Below, piece after piece: positions 39,453 through 48,710 of a DNA stretch of 64,000 nt. A model generated the notes under the pieces. The model had not been told where the DNA came from, ran no database searches, and worked only from the letters and a program-made list of their open reading frames with translations. Within the stretch, counting starts at the first letter, position 1. Every line of letters begins with the position of its first letter. Position numbers and translations under genes: made by a program. The DNA is from Tissierellia bacterium (GTDB taxonomy: Bacteria; Bacillota; Clostridia; Tissierellales; Sedimentibacteraceae). The stretch is taken from assembly GCA_012843025.1 (NCBI GenBank), contig DURT01000011.1:40997-104996 (forward strand), read 5' to 3'.

Positions 39453-40472
39453 ATGAAAAAAATAATATTGATTTTAATCACTGTCTTGGTGACAGCCTGT
39501 AATATAAGTTCTTCCCCGGAACAGAATAATGGAATTACTGAAAGTACTACTATAGAAGATTATTTTCCAATTAAAGAAAATACAAAATACTCCTATGAAG
39601 GAAAGGGAAATGAATTCGCAACTTATACAGAATTTGTTGACTATGTTGCTAATAATCGGATTCAAACCCGAACAAATAACGGCGGTACAGAATCAGTAAA
39701 GGTAATGGAAATAAAAGATGGTGAACTATTACTTTTATACCACCGAGGGGAAACCTATTTTAGATATAATTTTTTAGAGGAAGAATATAATAATGGAAAA
39801 ATACTCCTGAAAGAACCTTTAGAAGAAGGAAATTCATGGGATTATGACGAAAATACAACTGCTAAGATTACCCATATTTCAAAGGAAGTAGTAACTCATT
39901 TAGGTAATTTTAATGCTATAGAAGTTACCTTAGAAGGGGAACAGGGTAAGACAGTTAATTATTACGCAAAAGACATGGGATTAATTAAAACAATTACTTC
40001 AGGAGAAGGTTACGAAGTATCTTCCACCCTTTCATCCATTGAAAAAAATGTACCTTTAATGCAGACTATAAAATTATATTATCCTGATACAGACGGTATC
40101 CACTTGAACACAATTGATGTACCTATAGAATTTTACACCAATGAGGAACCAGAATATATAGTAGAGAAAAACATTAAGGATTTATCCGTTTATGAAATTA
40201 TTAGTCCAAATACAAAAATTAACCAGATTGCTTTCAATGAAGAGGAAAAGAGTGTCCACGTTGATTTGTCGGAAGATTTTGTTACAGAAATGAATGCAGG
40301 TGCTGGCTTTGAAGGGATGATACTTCAAAGTTTAACCAACACATTAGGCAACTACTATGGGGTTGAAAAAGTATATATTACCATAGATGGAGGTCCTTAT
40401 GAATCGGGACATATAATAATTGAAGAAGGGGAACCCTCCCTAGTAAACTACGATAATGTAAAAGAAGAATAA
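39453..40472 (+). CDS. GerMN-domain lipoprotein
   Basis: Lipobox LVTACNISS; C-terminal INQIAFNEEEKSVHVDLSEDFVTEMNAGAGFEGMILQSLTNTLGNYYGVEKVYITIDG. Confidence 0.8.
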   Translation: MKKIILILITVLVTACNISSSPEQNNGITESTTIEDYFPIKENTKYSYEGKGNEFATYTEFVDYVANNRIQTRTNNGGTESVKVMEIKDGELLLLYHRGETYFRYNFLEEEYNNGKILLKEPLEEGNSWDYDENTTAKITHISKEVVTHLGNFNAIEVTLEGEQGKTVNYYAKDMGLIKTITSGEGYEVSSTLSSIEKNVPLMQTIKLYYPDTDGIHLNTIDVPIEFYTNEEPEYIVEKNIKDLSVYEIISPNTKINQIAFNEEEKSVHVDLSEDFVTEMNAGAGFEGMILQSLTNTLGNYYGVEKVYITIDGGPYESGHIIIEEGEPSLVNYDNVKEE

Positions 40473-40475
40473 TCA

Positions 40476-40494
40476 GGGGACATTCCTTGTCCCC
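40476..40494. repeat. Short palindromic REP-like hairpin
   Basis: ggggac-attcctt-gtcccc. Confidence 0.5.
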
Positions 40495-40500
40495 ATTCCT

Positions 40501-41058
40501 TTATATTGCATATTCATTTAAACTGATTATCTTACTTCCCTTTTTAACTTCTACAGCTGGAATTCCCACAACCGTTGAATTAGGACTAGTATCCTTCAAT
40601 ACTACTGCATTAGCTCCTATCTTGGTTCCAGAAGCAATATAAATATTTCCTAAAACTTTTGCCGACGCTCCTATTACCACATTATCTCCCACAGTCGGAT
40701 GTCTTTTTCCTTTTTCATTTCCCGTGCCTCCCAAGGTAGCTCCATGAAACATGGTAACATTATTGCCTACTACTGCAGTTTCTCCTATTACCACGCCCAT
40801 ACCATGGTCGATAAAAAGTCCTTTCCCTATAGTTGCTCCTGGATGAATTTCAATTCCTGTCCTGTGTCGGGCTATATTGGATATTAATCTGGCTAAAAAG
40901 TACCTTTTCTTCAAATATAGCTTATGGGCAATTCTATGGGCTATCAAAGCTTTAATATGAGGATACAGGAAAAACACTTCCAGTCTGTTTCTTGCTGCAG
41001 GATCTCTGGGAAACACAGAATCTATATCTTCAATAATCGACTTAATAAACCTAATCAT
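40501..41058 (-). CDS. cysE: Serine O-acetyltransferase
   Basis: [72 protein letters not shown]. Confidence 0.95.
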   Translation of the reverse strand: MIRFIKSIIEDIDSVFPRDPAARNRLEVFFLYPHIKALIAHRIAHKLYLKKRYFLARLISNIARHRTGIEIHPGATIGKGLFIDHGMGVVIGETAVVGNNVTMFHGATLGGTGNEKGKRHPTVGDNVVIGASAKVLGNIYIASGTKIGANAVVLKDTSPNSTVVGIPAVEVKKGSKIISLNEYAI

Positions 41059-41072
41059 AATACCATTCCTTT

Positions 41073-41960
41073 CTAATACTTTATCAGTGACAAATATTTC
41101 TCTCCGCCATCGGGAGATATGGTAAGAATCTTTTTCTTATCACCATATTTTCTTGCTAGTTTTCTTGCCGCCGCTATGTTGGCTCCCGATGAAATACCTA
41201 TTAGCATTCCTATTTTTGCCGAAGCTTCAACGGCAGTATCAATTGCTTCCTCATCAGTAACAGTATATACTTCATCTACATATTCTCCATGATAGGTTCC
41301 TGGTATAAAACCCGCACCTATTCCTTGAATTCTGTGAGGTGAGGGATTTCCTCCCGATAAAACCGGTGATTTTGCAGGCTCAACCCCTGCTGTAATAATA
41401 TTTTTATTAAATTCTTTCAGCCTTTTGGAAACTCCGGAAATTGTTCCTCCCGTTCCCACACCGGCAACGAATATATCTAAGTCACTTAATTGCTTAATTA
41501 TTTCTTCACCTGTAGTTTCATAATGAATTTTAGGATTTGCCGGGTTGTTAAACTGATCGGGCATGAAACAGTTTTTATCTTCTAACAATTCATTGGCCCT
41601 TTCAATTGCTCCCTTCATTCCTTTTTGTCCTTCTGTCAGGATTAATGTTGCCCCATAGGCAGCTATAATATCTCTTCTTTCCTTGCTCATGGTTTCAGGC
41701 ATAGTAATTAGTACTTTGTATCCTTTAAGTCTTCCGATTAATGCCAGTGCAATACCTGTATTTCCGCTGGTGGGTTCCACAATAATACTGTTTTTATTTA
41801 AATAACCCTTCTTTTCAGCATCTTCGATCATTCCCAAAGCAGCTCTGTCTTTAATGCTTCCTCCAGGATTAAATTTTTCCATCTTTATATAAATATTTTC
41901 TTCCGGTAATTTTACTATGGGTGTGTTTCCTATTAAACTAAGTGTGTTATATCTACTCAT
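41073..41960 (-). CDS. cysK: Cysteine synthase A
   Basis: [18 protein letters not shown]...[20 protein letters not shown]...[11 protein letters not shown]. The track start (42062) reads through a dispersed repeat and is unlikely. Confidence 0.95.
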   Translation of the reverse strand: MSRYNTLSLIGNTPIVKLPEENIYIKMEKFNPGGSIKDRAALGMIEDAEKKGYLNKNSIIVEPTSGNTGIALALIGRLKGYKVLITMPETMSKERRDIIAAYGATLILTEGQKGMKGAIERANELLEDKNCFMPDQFNNPANPKIHYETTGEEIIKQLSDLDIFVAGVGTGGTISGVSKRLKEFNKNIITAGVEPAKSPVLSGGNPSPHRIQGIGAGFIPGTYHGEYVDEVYTVTDEEAIDTAVEASAKIGMLIGISSGANIAAARKLARKYGDKKKILTISPDGGEKYLSLIKY

Positions 41961-41987
41961 AAATCTACCTTCACTTTCACTAAATTC

Positions 41988-42099
41988 GCAGGCTTCATCA
42001 CCAATTTGTTGCTCCCTTTGGTCGCACAAATTGGGATTGCGCTGCGTTTGACCTACCATCAAGACTTCTCCCTACGGTCGAAGTCTTGGGTTAGGTCAT
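41988..42099 (-). repeat. Dispersed palindromic element, copy B (112 bp), in the cysK 5' UTR
   Basis: Homologous to 31925-32039; inner hairpin aagacttc...gaagtctt; outer arms tgacctacc / gggttaggtca. Confidence 0.85.
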
Positions 42100-42360
42100 A
42101 AAGGTCAACAAAAAATCCGTCTCAGTTAAGAGACGGATTGAATCCGCGGTTCCACTCTAATTGGCAAATGCCCACCTTACATAGCACCATCATGCTACTC
42201 CATTATAACGGATGGTTCCGCAGTAGCCTACTTAATTCGGTACTGTACTCCGAAGGGCACTTCACATATAACTCCAATAAGCATCCTTTCAGCCGGGGAG
42301 ACGCTCTCTCTGTAAATTCATTATATGCTACTTTCCTTCTTCACTGTATTTCCTACTAAT
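42100..42360 (-). promoter_or_regulatory. T-box leader for cysK-cysE, specifier UGC (Cys)
   Basis: Minus strand AATTAGAGTGGAACCGCGGATTC; terminator ATCCGTCTC-TTAACT-GAGACGGATTTTTT; specifier region GTGAAG-TGC-CC. Confidence 0.9.
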
Positions 42361-42445
42361 TTAGTTGGGTATATTTGCTTTTCATTATATTACACTTATA
42401 TGAAAAATGCAACACTTTTTTGAAAGTAATTTTGTATAAATTAAA

Positions 42446-42478
42446 CAACCTGCCTTTGTCTCGGCAGGCTGGGTTTAA
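42446..42478 (-). terminator. Terminator hairpin after the purine permease
   Basis: cctgcc-tttgtct-cggcagg hairpin at the 3' end of the minus-strand gene. Confidence 0.55.
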
Positions 42479-43798
42479 CTACATAAATATAAACCTTAAA
42501 ACAAATAGTAATGATAGTATCCACATAACCCAAGATATATCCCTGAACTTACCGGATATAAATTTTAAAATTACATATGATACCATTCCAAATACAATTC
42601 CTTCTGCAATACTATATGCGAAGGGCATCATAACTATCGTTAAGAAAGCAGGTATAGCTTCTGTATAGTCATTGAAATCTATTTTTGTTATAGGACTCAT
42701 CATAAACAAGCCTACAATAACCAAAGCAGGTGCAGTTGCAGCTGATGGAACCAATGTGAACAAGGGAGCAAAGAATAATGCAATTCCAAACATTACTGCA
42801 GTAGTAAGTGCTGTCAGTCCTGTCCTTCCACCTTCTGCTACACCAGAAGCACTTTCAACATAGGTTGTAACGGTGCTTGTGCCTAAACAGGCACCTATAG
42901 TTGTACCAATAGCATCTGCCATTAATGCTGCTCCTACTTTTGGCAATTTTCCCTCTTCATCTAACATATTAGCCTTTGTAGCAACGCCTGCCAATGTTCC
43001 AACAGTATCAAATATATCTACGAAAAGAAATGTAAATACTACAACTAACATTTCAAAAGAAAAAATTTGATCGAAACCTACAAATTTAAATGCAATATTC
43101 TTAAGTGAAGGAGGCATGCTTACGATTGTGTTAAAGTTTTCTGGTAAAACAGTAACTCCCATGGGGATTCCGATTATAGTTGTTAGAACTATTCCTATTA
43201 ACAAGGCTCCCTTAACATTTTTTATAAGCAATAATCCTGTAATAATGATTCCTATAATTGCTAATAATGGCTCGCTTGCTGTCACATCGCCCAAAGCAAT
43301 AAGGGTACCATCGCCTGCCTGTACTATTCCGGCTCCAGATAAACCTATAAAAGATATAAATAAACCTATTCCAACAGACACAGCGTTTTTCAAACTTATA
43401 GGTATGGAGTCAAATATTGCTTCCCTAGCTTTTACAACGGATAATAAAATAAATATAATTCCCTCAATTAATACTGCAGTTAAAGCAAATTCCCATGATT
43501 TACCCATAGGTCCTAGCACAACTGTAAATGCAAAGAATGCATTAAGTCCCATTCCTGGTGCTAGTGCAAAGGGATAGTTAGCAAATAAGGCCATCATCAG
43601 TGTTGCAATCATAGCTGCTAAGGCCGTAGCAGTAAATATACCACCAAAATCCATTCCAGTAGATGATAATATGATAGGATTAACAACTAAAATATAGGCC
43701 ATTGTCATGAAGGTTGTAACACCTGCCAAGACTTCTGTTTTTACATCAGTTCTGTGCTCCTCTAACTTAAAAAATTCTTTCAAAGTATTTTCCTCCAT
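42479..43798 (-). CDS. NCS2 (AzgA/PbuG-like) purine permease
   Basis: EVLAGVTTFMTMAYILVVNPIILSSTGMDFGGIFTATALAAMIATLMMALFANYPFALAPGMGLNAFFAF. Confidence 0.93.
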   Translation of the reverse strand: MEENTLKEFFKLEEHRTDVKTEVLAGVTTFMTMAYILVVNPIILSSTGMDFGGIFTATALAAMIATLMMALFANYPFALAPGMGLNAFFAFTVVLGPMGKSWEFALTAVLIEGIIFILLSVVKAREAIFDSIPISLKNAVSVGIGLFISFIGLSGAGIVQAGDGTLIALGDVTASEPLLAIIGIIITGLLLIKNVKGALLIGIVLTTIIGIPMGVTVLPENFNTIVSMPPSLKNIAFKFVGFDQIFSFEMLVVVFTFLFVDIFDTVGTLAGVATKANMLDEEGKLPKVGAALMADAIGTTIGACLGTSTVTTYVESASGVAEGGRTGLTALTTAVMFGIALFFAPLFTLVPSAATAPALVIVGLFMMSPITKIDFNDYTEAIPAFLTIVMMPFAYSIAEGIVFGMVSYVILKFISGKFRDISWVMWILSLLFVLRFIFM

Positions 43799-43830
43799 TG
43801 TTTAAAGATTTTATCATATGATTATTTCAA

Positions 43831-43880
43831 AAAATAAAGATAGCCCGTCAAGGTAGGAAGTGAAACCTACCCGACTGGGC
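43831..43880 (-). terminator. Expression-platform terminator of the tandem riboswitch
   Basis: Minus strand AGCCCAGTCGGGTAGG-TTTCACTT-CCTACCTTGACGGGCT followed by ATCTTTATTTTTT. Confidence 0.85.
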
Positions 43881-43979
43881 TTTTATCCCTTCGGTGTAAT
43901 ACCATACAGTATCTGTACCGCTCGGACCAGCAAGAAATCATAATTAATCCCAAGAAATCTCCGGAACCCTAGGTACACT
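43880..43979 (-). promoter_or_regulatory. ykkC-type aptamer, probable PRPP riboswitch (subtype 2b)
   Basis: Minus strand GTGTACCTAGGGTTCCGGAG...GCTGGTCCGAGCGGTACAG...ACACCGAAGGGATAAAAGCCC carries the ykkC core; context is purine transport. Confidence 0.8.
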
Positions 43980-43980
43980 T

Positions 43981-44052
43981 TCACTCATAGCCAAATGATT
44001 TAAGGTCATTTTGTAGAGACGTCCCAACCATATTATGAGACTTATATGAGCC
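43981..44052 (-). promoter_or_regulatory. Purine (guanine-class) riboswitch aptamer
   Basis: Minus strand CTCATATAAGTCTCATAATATGGTTGGGACGTCTCTACAAAATGACCTTAAATCATTTGGCTATGAG; C at the purine-specifying position (GGCTATG). Confidence 0.85.
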
Positions 44053-44155
44053 ATATTTACTTTTTCCAAATTGATAATATCAATATGTCCTATATATGTC
44101 AATGGAAAATTTTGTATATTTTGAGAAATTTCCGAACGTTATTAGCTATTCTTCA

Positions 44156-46528
44156 TTAATTAAACGTCTGTTCTGTTCTTTCAATAATTTCATCCTGCAA
44201 AGCTTTTTCAAGGTTGTTAAAGTGATCGGAATAACCGGCAACTCTTACAATTAAATCCTTGTATTCTTCGGGATTTTTCTGTGCATCCAAAAGTACATCT
44301 CTGTCTATTACGTTAAATTGAATATGGTGACCACCTAATTCAAAATATGACCTTATAAGAGAAGCTACATTTTCTATTCCCTCTTCTCCAGCTATGGCAG
44401 AAGGAGAGAATTTTTGATTCAGCAATGTCCCTCCAGTAGTTGTATGATCCATCTTAGAGCAGGTTTTTATCACTGCTGTAGGACCCTTTATATCTGCACC
44501 CTTTTCTGGAGATATACCATCTGCCACTGGTTTGTGAGCTAATCTTCCGTTGGCAGATGCACCCATTACAGAACCGAAGTACACATGGCAGGTAGTAGGC
44601 AGCATATCTATTTGATAAGTGCCTCCTGTTACAGTCTTTCTTCCCCTTATTATATCCCTTATATCGGTAAATACTTTAACCATTATGCTGTCAGCATAAT
44701 CATCGTCGTTTCCGTACTTAGGAGTATGGTTTGATACTAAGTTTCTAATTTTTTCATATCCTTCATAATTTGCTTCCAATGCTTTCAACAATTCAGGCAT
44801 AGTAAATCTTTTCTCATCAAATATATTGTATTTAATTGATGATAAGCAGTCAGTAATGGTAGAAATCCCTACAATTTGGATATACCTGGTGTTGTACTTG
44901 GCACCTCCTGCATTGTAGTCCCTACCCTTTTCTTTACAACCATCTGTCAACACTGACATAAATGTTGCCGGCATATGCTCTGCAAAAAGTTTTTCTATAA
45001 CATTATTGCCTTTTATTTTAATATTTATTATATAATTTAATTGTTTTAAGAAAGCCTCATATAGTTCTTCATAGGATTTGAAATCTTCAGGATTACCTGT
45101 TTTTAATCCCACTTGCTTATTGGTATATTTGTCAAAACCATTATTTAATGTAAGTTCCAATACTTTAGGTACGTTCAAATATCCCGTTAAGATATATGCT
45201 TCTCTACCGTGACAGCCAGTTTCAACACATCCGCTGGCACCTCCGAATCGGGCATCTTCCAATGTTTTACCTGCATTTAGCAGTTCCTGTATCAATTCCT
45301 CCGTATTGTAAAAGGCAGGCTGTCCCCATCCCTTCCTTGCTATTTCCACTGCTCTTTTCAAAAATTCATCAGGAGTTTTGACACTTATCTGGACATTGGA
45401 GCTGGGCTGCAGAAGCTTTAATTCATCCATGGTATCAAGGATCATGTAGGATACTTCATTTACTCCATCTTCCCCTGTATAAGGATTGATACCACCCGTA
45501 TTAATATTTGCAAAGTCCGTATAGGTTCCGCTTTCCTTTAAAGTTATTCCAACCTTGGGAGGGGCAGGTTGATTGTTAAATTTAATCCATAAACACTCCA
45601 ATAATTCTCTTGCTTTGTGGTAATCTATAGTTCCTGCTTCTTTCTCCTTTTTATAGAAAGGATAAATGTATTGGTCAAGTCTTCCAGGAGAGAAAGAATC
45701 CCAAGTATTAAGCTCTGTAGTAATCCCTATATGAACGAACCAGTACATTTGTAAAGCTTGGGCAAAAGTTTCCGGTTTATGGGCAGGTACTACATCACAG
45801 TTTTTTGCAATCCACAATAATTCCTCTTTTCGCTTAGGGTTAGTTTCCTTTGCCGCCAATTCCCTTGCATAGGCAGCGTATCTTTTACCATAGATTATTA
45901 TTGCATCACAGGAAATTGCCATTGCCTGAAGTTGAGCCTTCTTATCGTAAGCATCAGGATCGTTTAAGAAATCTAATTTTTCTATTTCTTCTTCAATTTC
46001 TCTTTTAAAATCCAAAAAACCCTTTTCATAGATTTTGCCATCTGCCACCGTATGTCCCGGAGCTCTTTGCTCCATAAACTCTGTAAACATACCCGCTTCA
46101 TAGCAATCTTTCCATTCCTGAGTCATTGCTTCAAGGATTTTATACCTCATGGAGCGCTTTTCCCAATAGGGGATAATTTTTTCCTCCTGAAGTTTTTTAT
46201 CCTCTTCCTTAACTTTAAAGCTAATATATTTTCTGTCATTCATTATGGTCATATCTTCCACAGTATGACAGCACAATTCAGGGAATGTGGGAGCAACTTG
46301 TGGACCTTCGCTCTTTTCCCCTACAATTAGTTCATCTTCACCTATATATAGTTTTCTTTTTTCCATTAAATTTTTAAAATTTAAAGCTCTCAATATGGGT
46401 GTTTCTACAGTACCGTAATATTTTTCATAAAATTCTGTCTCTATTAAAGCTCTTTCCAAGCTAATAGATGGTTGTGTAGTTACGCTTAATTCCCTTAATC
46501 TTTTTGTTCTTTCAGTATATCCTCTCAT
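44156..46528 (-). CDS. hypD: Glycyl radical enzyme, probable trans-4-hydroxy-L-proline dehydratase
   Basis: Recalled HypD-like features: EFMEQRAPGHTV, GGASGCVETGCHGREAYILTGYLN, KYGNDDDYAD, glycyl loop VRVAGYSDHFNNLEKALQDEIIERTEQTF. Confidence 0.8.
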   Translation of the reverse strand: MRGYTERTKRLRELSVTTQPSISLERALIETEFYEKYYGTVETPILRALNFKNLMEKRKLYIGEDELIVGEKSEGPQVAPTFPELCCHTVEDMTIMNDRKYISFKVKEEDKKLQEEKIIPYWEKRSMRYKILEAMTQEWKDCYEAGMFTEFMEQRAPGHTVADGKIYEKGFLDFKREIEEEIEKLDFLNDPDAYDKKAQLQAMAISCDAIIIYGKRYAAYARELAAKETNPKRKEELLWIAKNCDVVPAHKPETFAQALQMYWFVHIGITTELNTWDSFSPGRLDQYIYPFYKKEKEAGTIDYHKARELLECLWIKFNNQPAPPKVGITLKESGTYTDFANINTGGINPYTGEDGVNEVSYMILDTMDELKLLQPSSNVQISVKTPDEFLKRAVEIARKGWGQPAFYNTEELIQELLNAGKTLEDARFGGASGCVETGCHGREAYILTGYLNVPKVLELTLNNGFDKYTNKQVGLKTGNPEDFKSYEELYEAFLKQLNYIINIKIKGNNVIEKLFAEHMPATFMSVLTDGCKEKGRDYNAGGAKYNTRYIQIVGISTITDCLSSIKYNIFDEKRFTMPELLKALEANYEGYEKIRNLVSNHTPKYGNDDDYADSIMVKVFTDIRDIIRGRKTVTGGTYQIDMLPTTCHVYFGSVMGASANGRLAHKPVADGISPEKGADIKGPTAVIKTCSKMDHTTTGGTLLNQKFSPSAIAGEEGIENVASLIRSYFELGGHHIQFNVIDRDVLLDAQKNPEEYKDLIVRVAGYSDHFNNLEKALQDEIIERTEQTFN

Positions 46529-46530
46529 TT

Positions 46531-47430
46531 TTAGCCTCCTATTTTTACTAAAAATCCTTTTTCCTGAAACAATCCTTTAAAATAGTTGAGCTTTTCTTCC
46601 GAAGGCCGGCTCATCTTATCAGATTGGTATTCCAATCCTAATTTTTTGTATTTATGGATAGCTATACTGTGGTAGGGAAGCAAATTCACTTTCTTGGTAT
46701 TAGTCTTTTCCATAAGTTTGATTATTTCTATAATATTACTTACATCGGCATTAATTCCTTCTATTAAAGGTATTCTAATATTTATGTCTTTGTGAATTTC
46801 TGATAGCTTTATTAAATTTTCAATAATTAGTTTATTAGAAACACCTGTATAAAAAATATGTTTTTCTTCATCCATCAATTTAATATCGTATAGAAATAGA
46901 TCCGTGTACTTAGCTGTTCTTTCCAAAATATTAAATGCAACTGCACCACAAGTATCTACTGCAGTGTGAATATTTTCCTCTTTTAGTCTCTTCAACAGTT
47001 CTTCAATGAAATCTACATGTATTAATGGTTCTCCTCCAGATAAGGTCGCTCCTCCTCCGGAGTTTTTATAAAATACCCTATCCTTTAAAACTTCCTTAAC
47101 AACTTCATCTACTGTATATTCTTTTCCTGCAATTTCCCTGGCACCGTTAACACAGGTAATAACACAGTCTCCTTTGAAGGTACACTTGTCCAAATTTGTA
47201 AAAAGCTTATTGCCTATTATTTCTATAGCCTTGTTCTTACATTCTTTTACACAACTACCGCATAAAGTACACTTGTCCTCAGAATATAGAATTTCGAAAC
47301 CTGAATTTTGACTTTCTGGATTATGACACCAGGCACACCTTAAAGGACATCCCTTGAAAAATACCGTAGTCCTAATACCTGGACCATCATGGACGGAAAA
47401 CTTCTGTATGTTAAAAATATTAGCCTTCAT
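46531..47430 (-). CDS. Glycyl-radical enzyme activase (radical SAM)
   Basis: VHDGPGIRTTVFFKGCPLRCAWCHNPESQ (CxxxCxxC), ferredoxin insert CTLCGSCVKECKNKAI, ATLSGGEPLIHVDF. Confidence 0.95.
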   Translation of the reverse strand: MKANIFNIQKFSVHDGPGIRTTVFFKGCPLRCAWCHNPESQNSGFEILYSEDKCTLCGSCVKECKNKAIEIIGNKLFTNLDKCTFKGDCVITCVNGAREIAGKEYTVDEVVKEVLKDRVFYKNSGGGATLSGGEPLIHVDFIEELLKRLKEENIHTAVDTCGAVAFNILERTAKYTDLFLYDIKLMDEEKHIFYTGVSNKLIIENLIKLSEIHKDINIRIPLIEGINADVSNIIEIIKLMEKTNTKKVNLLPYHSIAIHKYKKLGLEYQSDKMSRPSEEKLNYFKGLFQEKGFLVKIGG

Positions 47431-47432
47431 TT

Positions 47433-48059
47433 TTACCTCTTACCGTTACCATTGGTAAGCTCTTTAATAAAGCTGTAGGTTATTTTTGCAGTTAAACCCC
47501 ATATTATATAATCATAATATTTATAAAAATATACGGGATATCTTATATTTCCCCAGTCATAATCTTTTCCGTTATTTACCATGTGGTAAGGAAAGTTTTT
47601 ATCTGCCTGAGGATAGTAATTCATATAGTATTTTTCAGGCTCGTTTTCTAAGAAAAAAGATAATGGTACAAAAAACAATTCCGATACTTCATCTTCATTA
47701 AAATCCATTTCATAAGGATCAACATCTTTTATAAGACCTAAGAAGGTGAACAGGAAGTATCCGCTTTTACTTGCAGCGTAGTGAAGTTCTGATATAATTT
47801 CTATATTATTTTTGTTTATCAGTAACTCTTCGGAAGTTTCTCTTATGGCAGCTTCCATAGGACTTTCATCATCTTCTATTCTGCCGCCGGGAAATGATAT
47901 TTCTCCAGGCTGAGCTATGGAATTTGATCTTACTTCATAAATTAAATTTAATTCCCCATCAATTTCTATTAATGGTACCAGGACGGCAAAACTAACTTCC
48001 TCATCAACGGGTTTTGGCCTTAAGTTTTTTAGTTTGTTTCTAATATATTCAATATTCAT
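47433..48059 (-). CDS. NUDIX hydrolase (CoA pyrophosphatase-like)
   Basis: ISFPGGRIEDDESPMEAAIRETSEELLI NUDIX box. Confidence 0.92.
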   Translation of the reverse strand: MNIEYIRNKLKNLRPKPVDEEVSFAVLVPLIEIDGELNLIYEVRSNSIAQPGEISFPGGRIEDDESPMEAAIRETSEELLINKNNIEIISELHYAASKSGYFLFTFLGLIKDVDPYEMDFNEDEVSELFFVPLSFFLENEPEKYYMNYYPQADKNFPYHMVNNGKDYDWGNIRYPVYFYKYYDYIIWGLTAKITYSFIKELTNGNGKR

Positions 48060-48611
48060 CTATCGTAACAACCTCATTATTCCAAATATTATAAATATCA
48101 GTCCAGATATTGTTTTAATTATATAAGAAGGAATATATTTAGTCAATGAAGAACCTATAATAATTCCAAGGAAGCCTATTGCCAACATAGCAGCTACAGA
48201 TGCGGATAATACTAAGTAGGGACAACTTGATTCCATGGCCAAAGTCATGCAAGTAAGTTGTGTCTTATCTCCCATTTCCCCTAATAAAAATGTAAAGGCT
48301 GTTGTTACTATAGGACTTAAATTATAGTGTTTTTCTATTTTATCTTCTTCTTCGAATATAATAGTAATAATTCCAAATATAATAAATATTATTCCTGCAA
48401 ATATTTGAAGTAAGCTTTGTTCCATTATATTAGATATGTAACTGCCTACTAAGACGGCAGCCCCATGATTTAAAAATACACCTATAAGTATTCCTACAAG
48501 CATTTGTATTAATGTATACTTGGTTGCTAATGTCATTAGCATTAACTGTGTTTTGTCTCCCATTTCTGCAACAAAAACCAAGGTGAATGTTTCTAAAAAT
48601 TCTTTATACAT
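48060..48611 (-). CDS. TMEM165/GDT1 family protein
   Basis: Two EMGDKTQL motifs (FVAEMGDKTQLMLMTLA and LLGEMGDKTQLTCMTLA). Confidence 0.95.
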   Translation of the reverse strand: MYKEFLETFTLVFVAEMGDKTQLMLMTLATKYTLIQMLVGILIGVFLNHGAAVLVGSYISNIMEQSLLQIFAGIIFIIFGIITIIFEEEDKIEKHYNLSPIVTTAFTFLLGEMGDKTQLTCMTLAMESSCPYLVLSASVAAMLAIGFLGIIIGSSLTKYIPSYIIKTISGLIFIIFGIMRLLR

Positions 48612-48710
48612 AACTCCCCCTGAAATTCTCTTTCAATAATTTAGGATATATATTATAATATTAAAAGCAAGGTATAAACAGAACCTATTATTGAAAGATT
48701 CGGAGGCTAT

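Noticed and set aside
41961-42062. N-terminal extension of cysK in the ORF track
   Set aside because: It is translation of the dispersed repeat (VGQTQRNPNLCDQREQQIGDEACEF); the family start [14 protein letters not shown] is at 41960.
43116-43577. 153-aa plus-strand ORF and neighbouring plus ORFs over the purine permease
   Set aside because: Antisense shadow of a membrane protein gene; low complexity Ile/Pro/Asn content.
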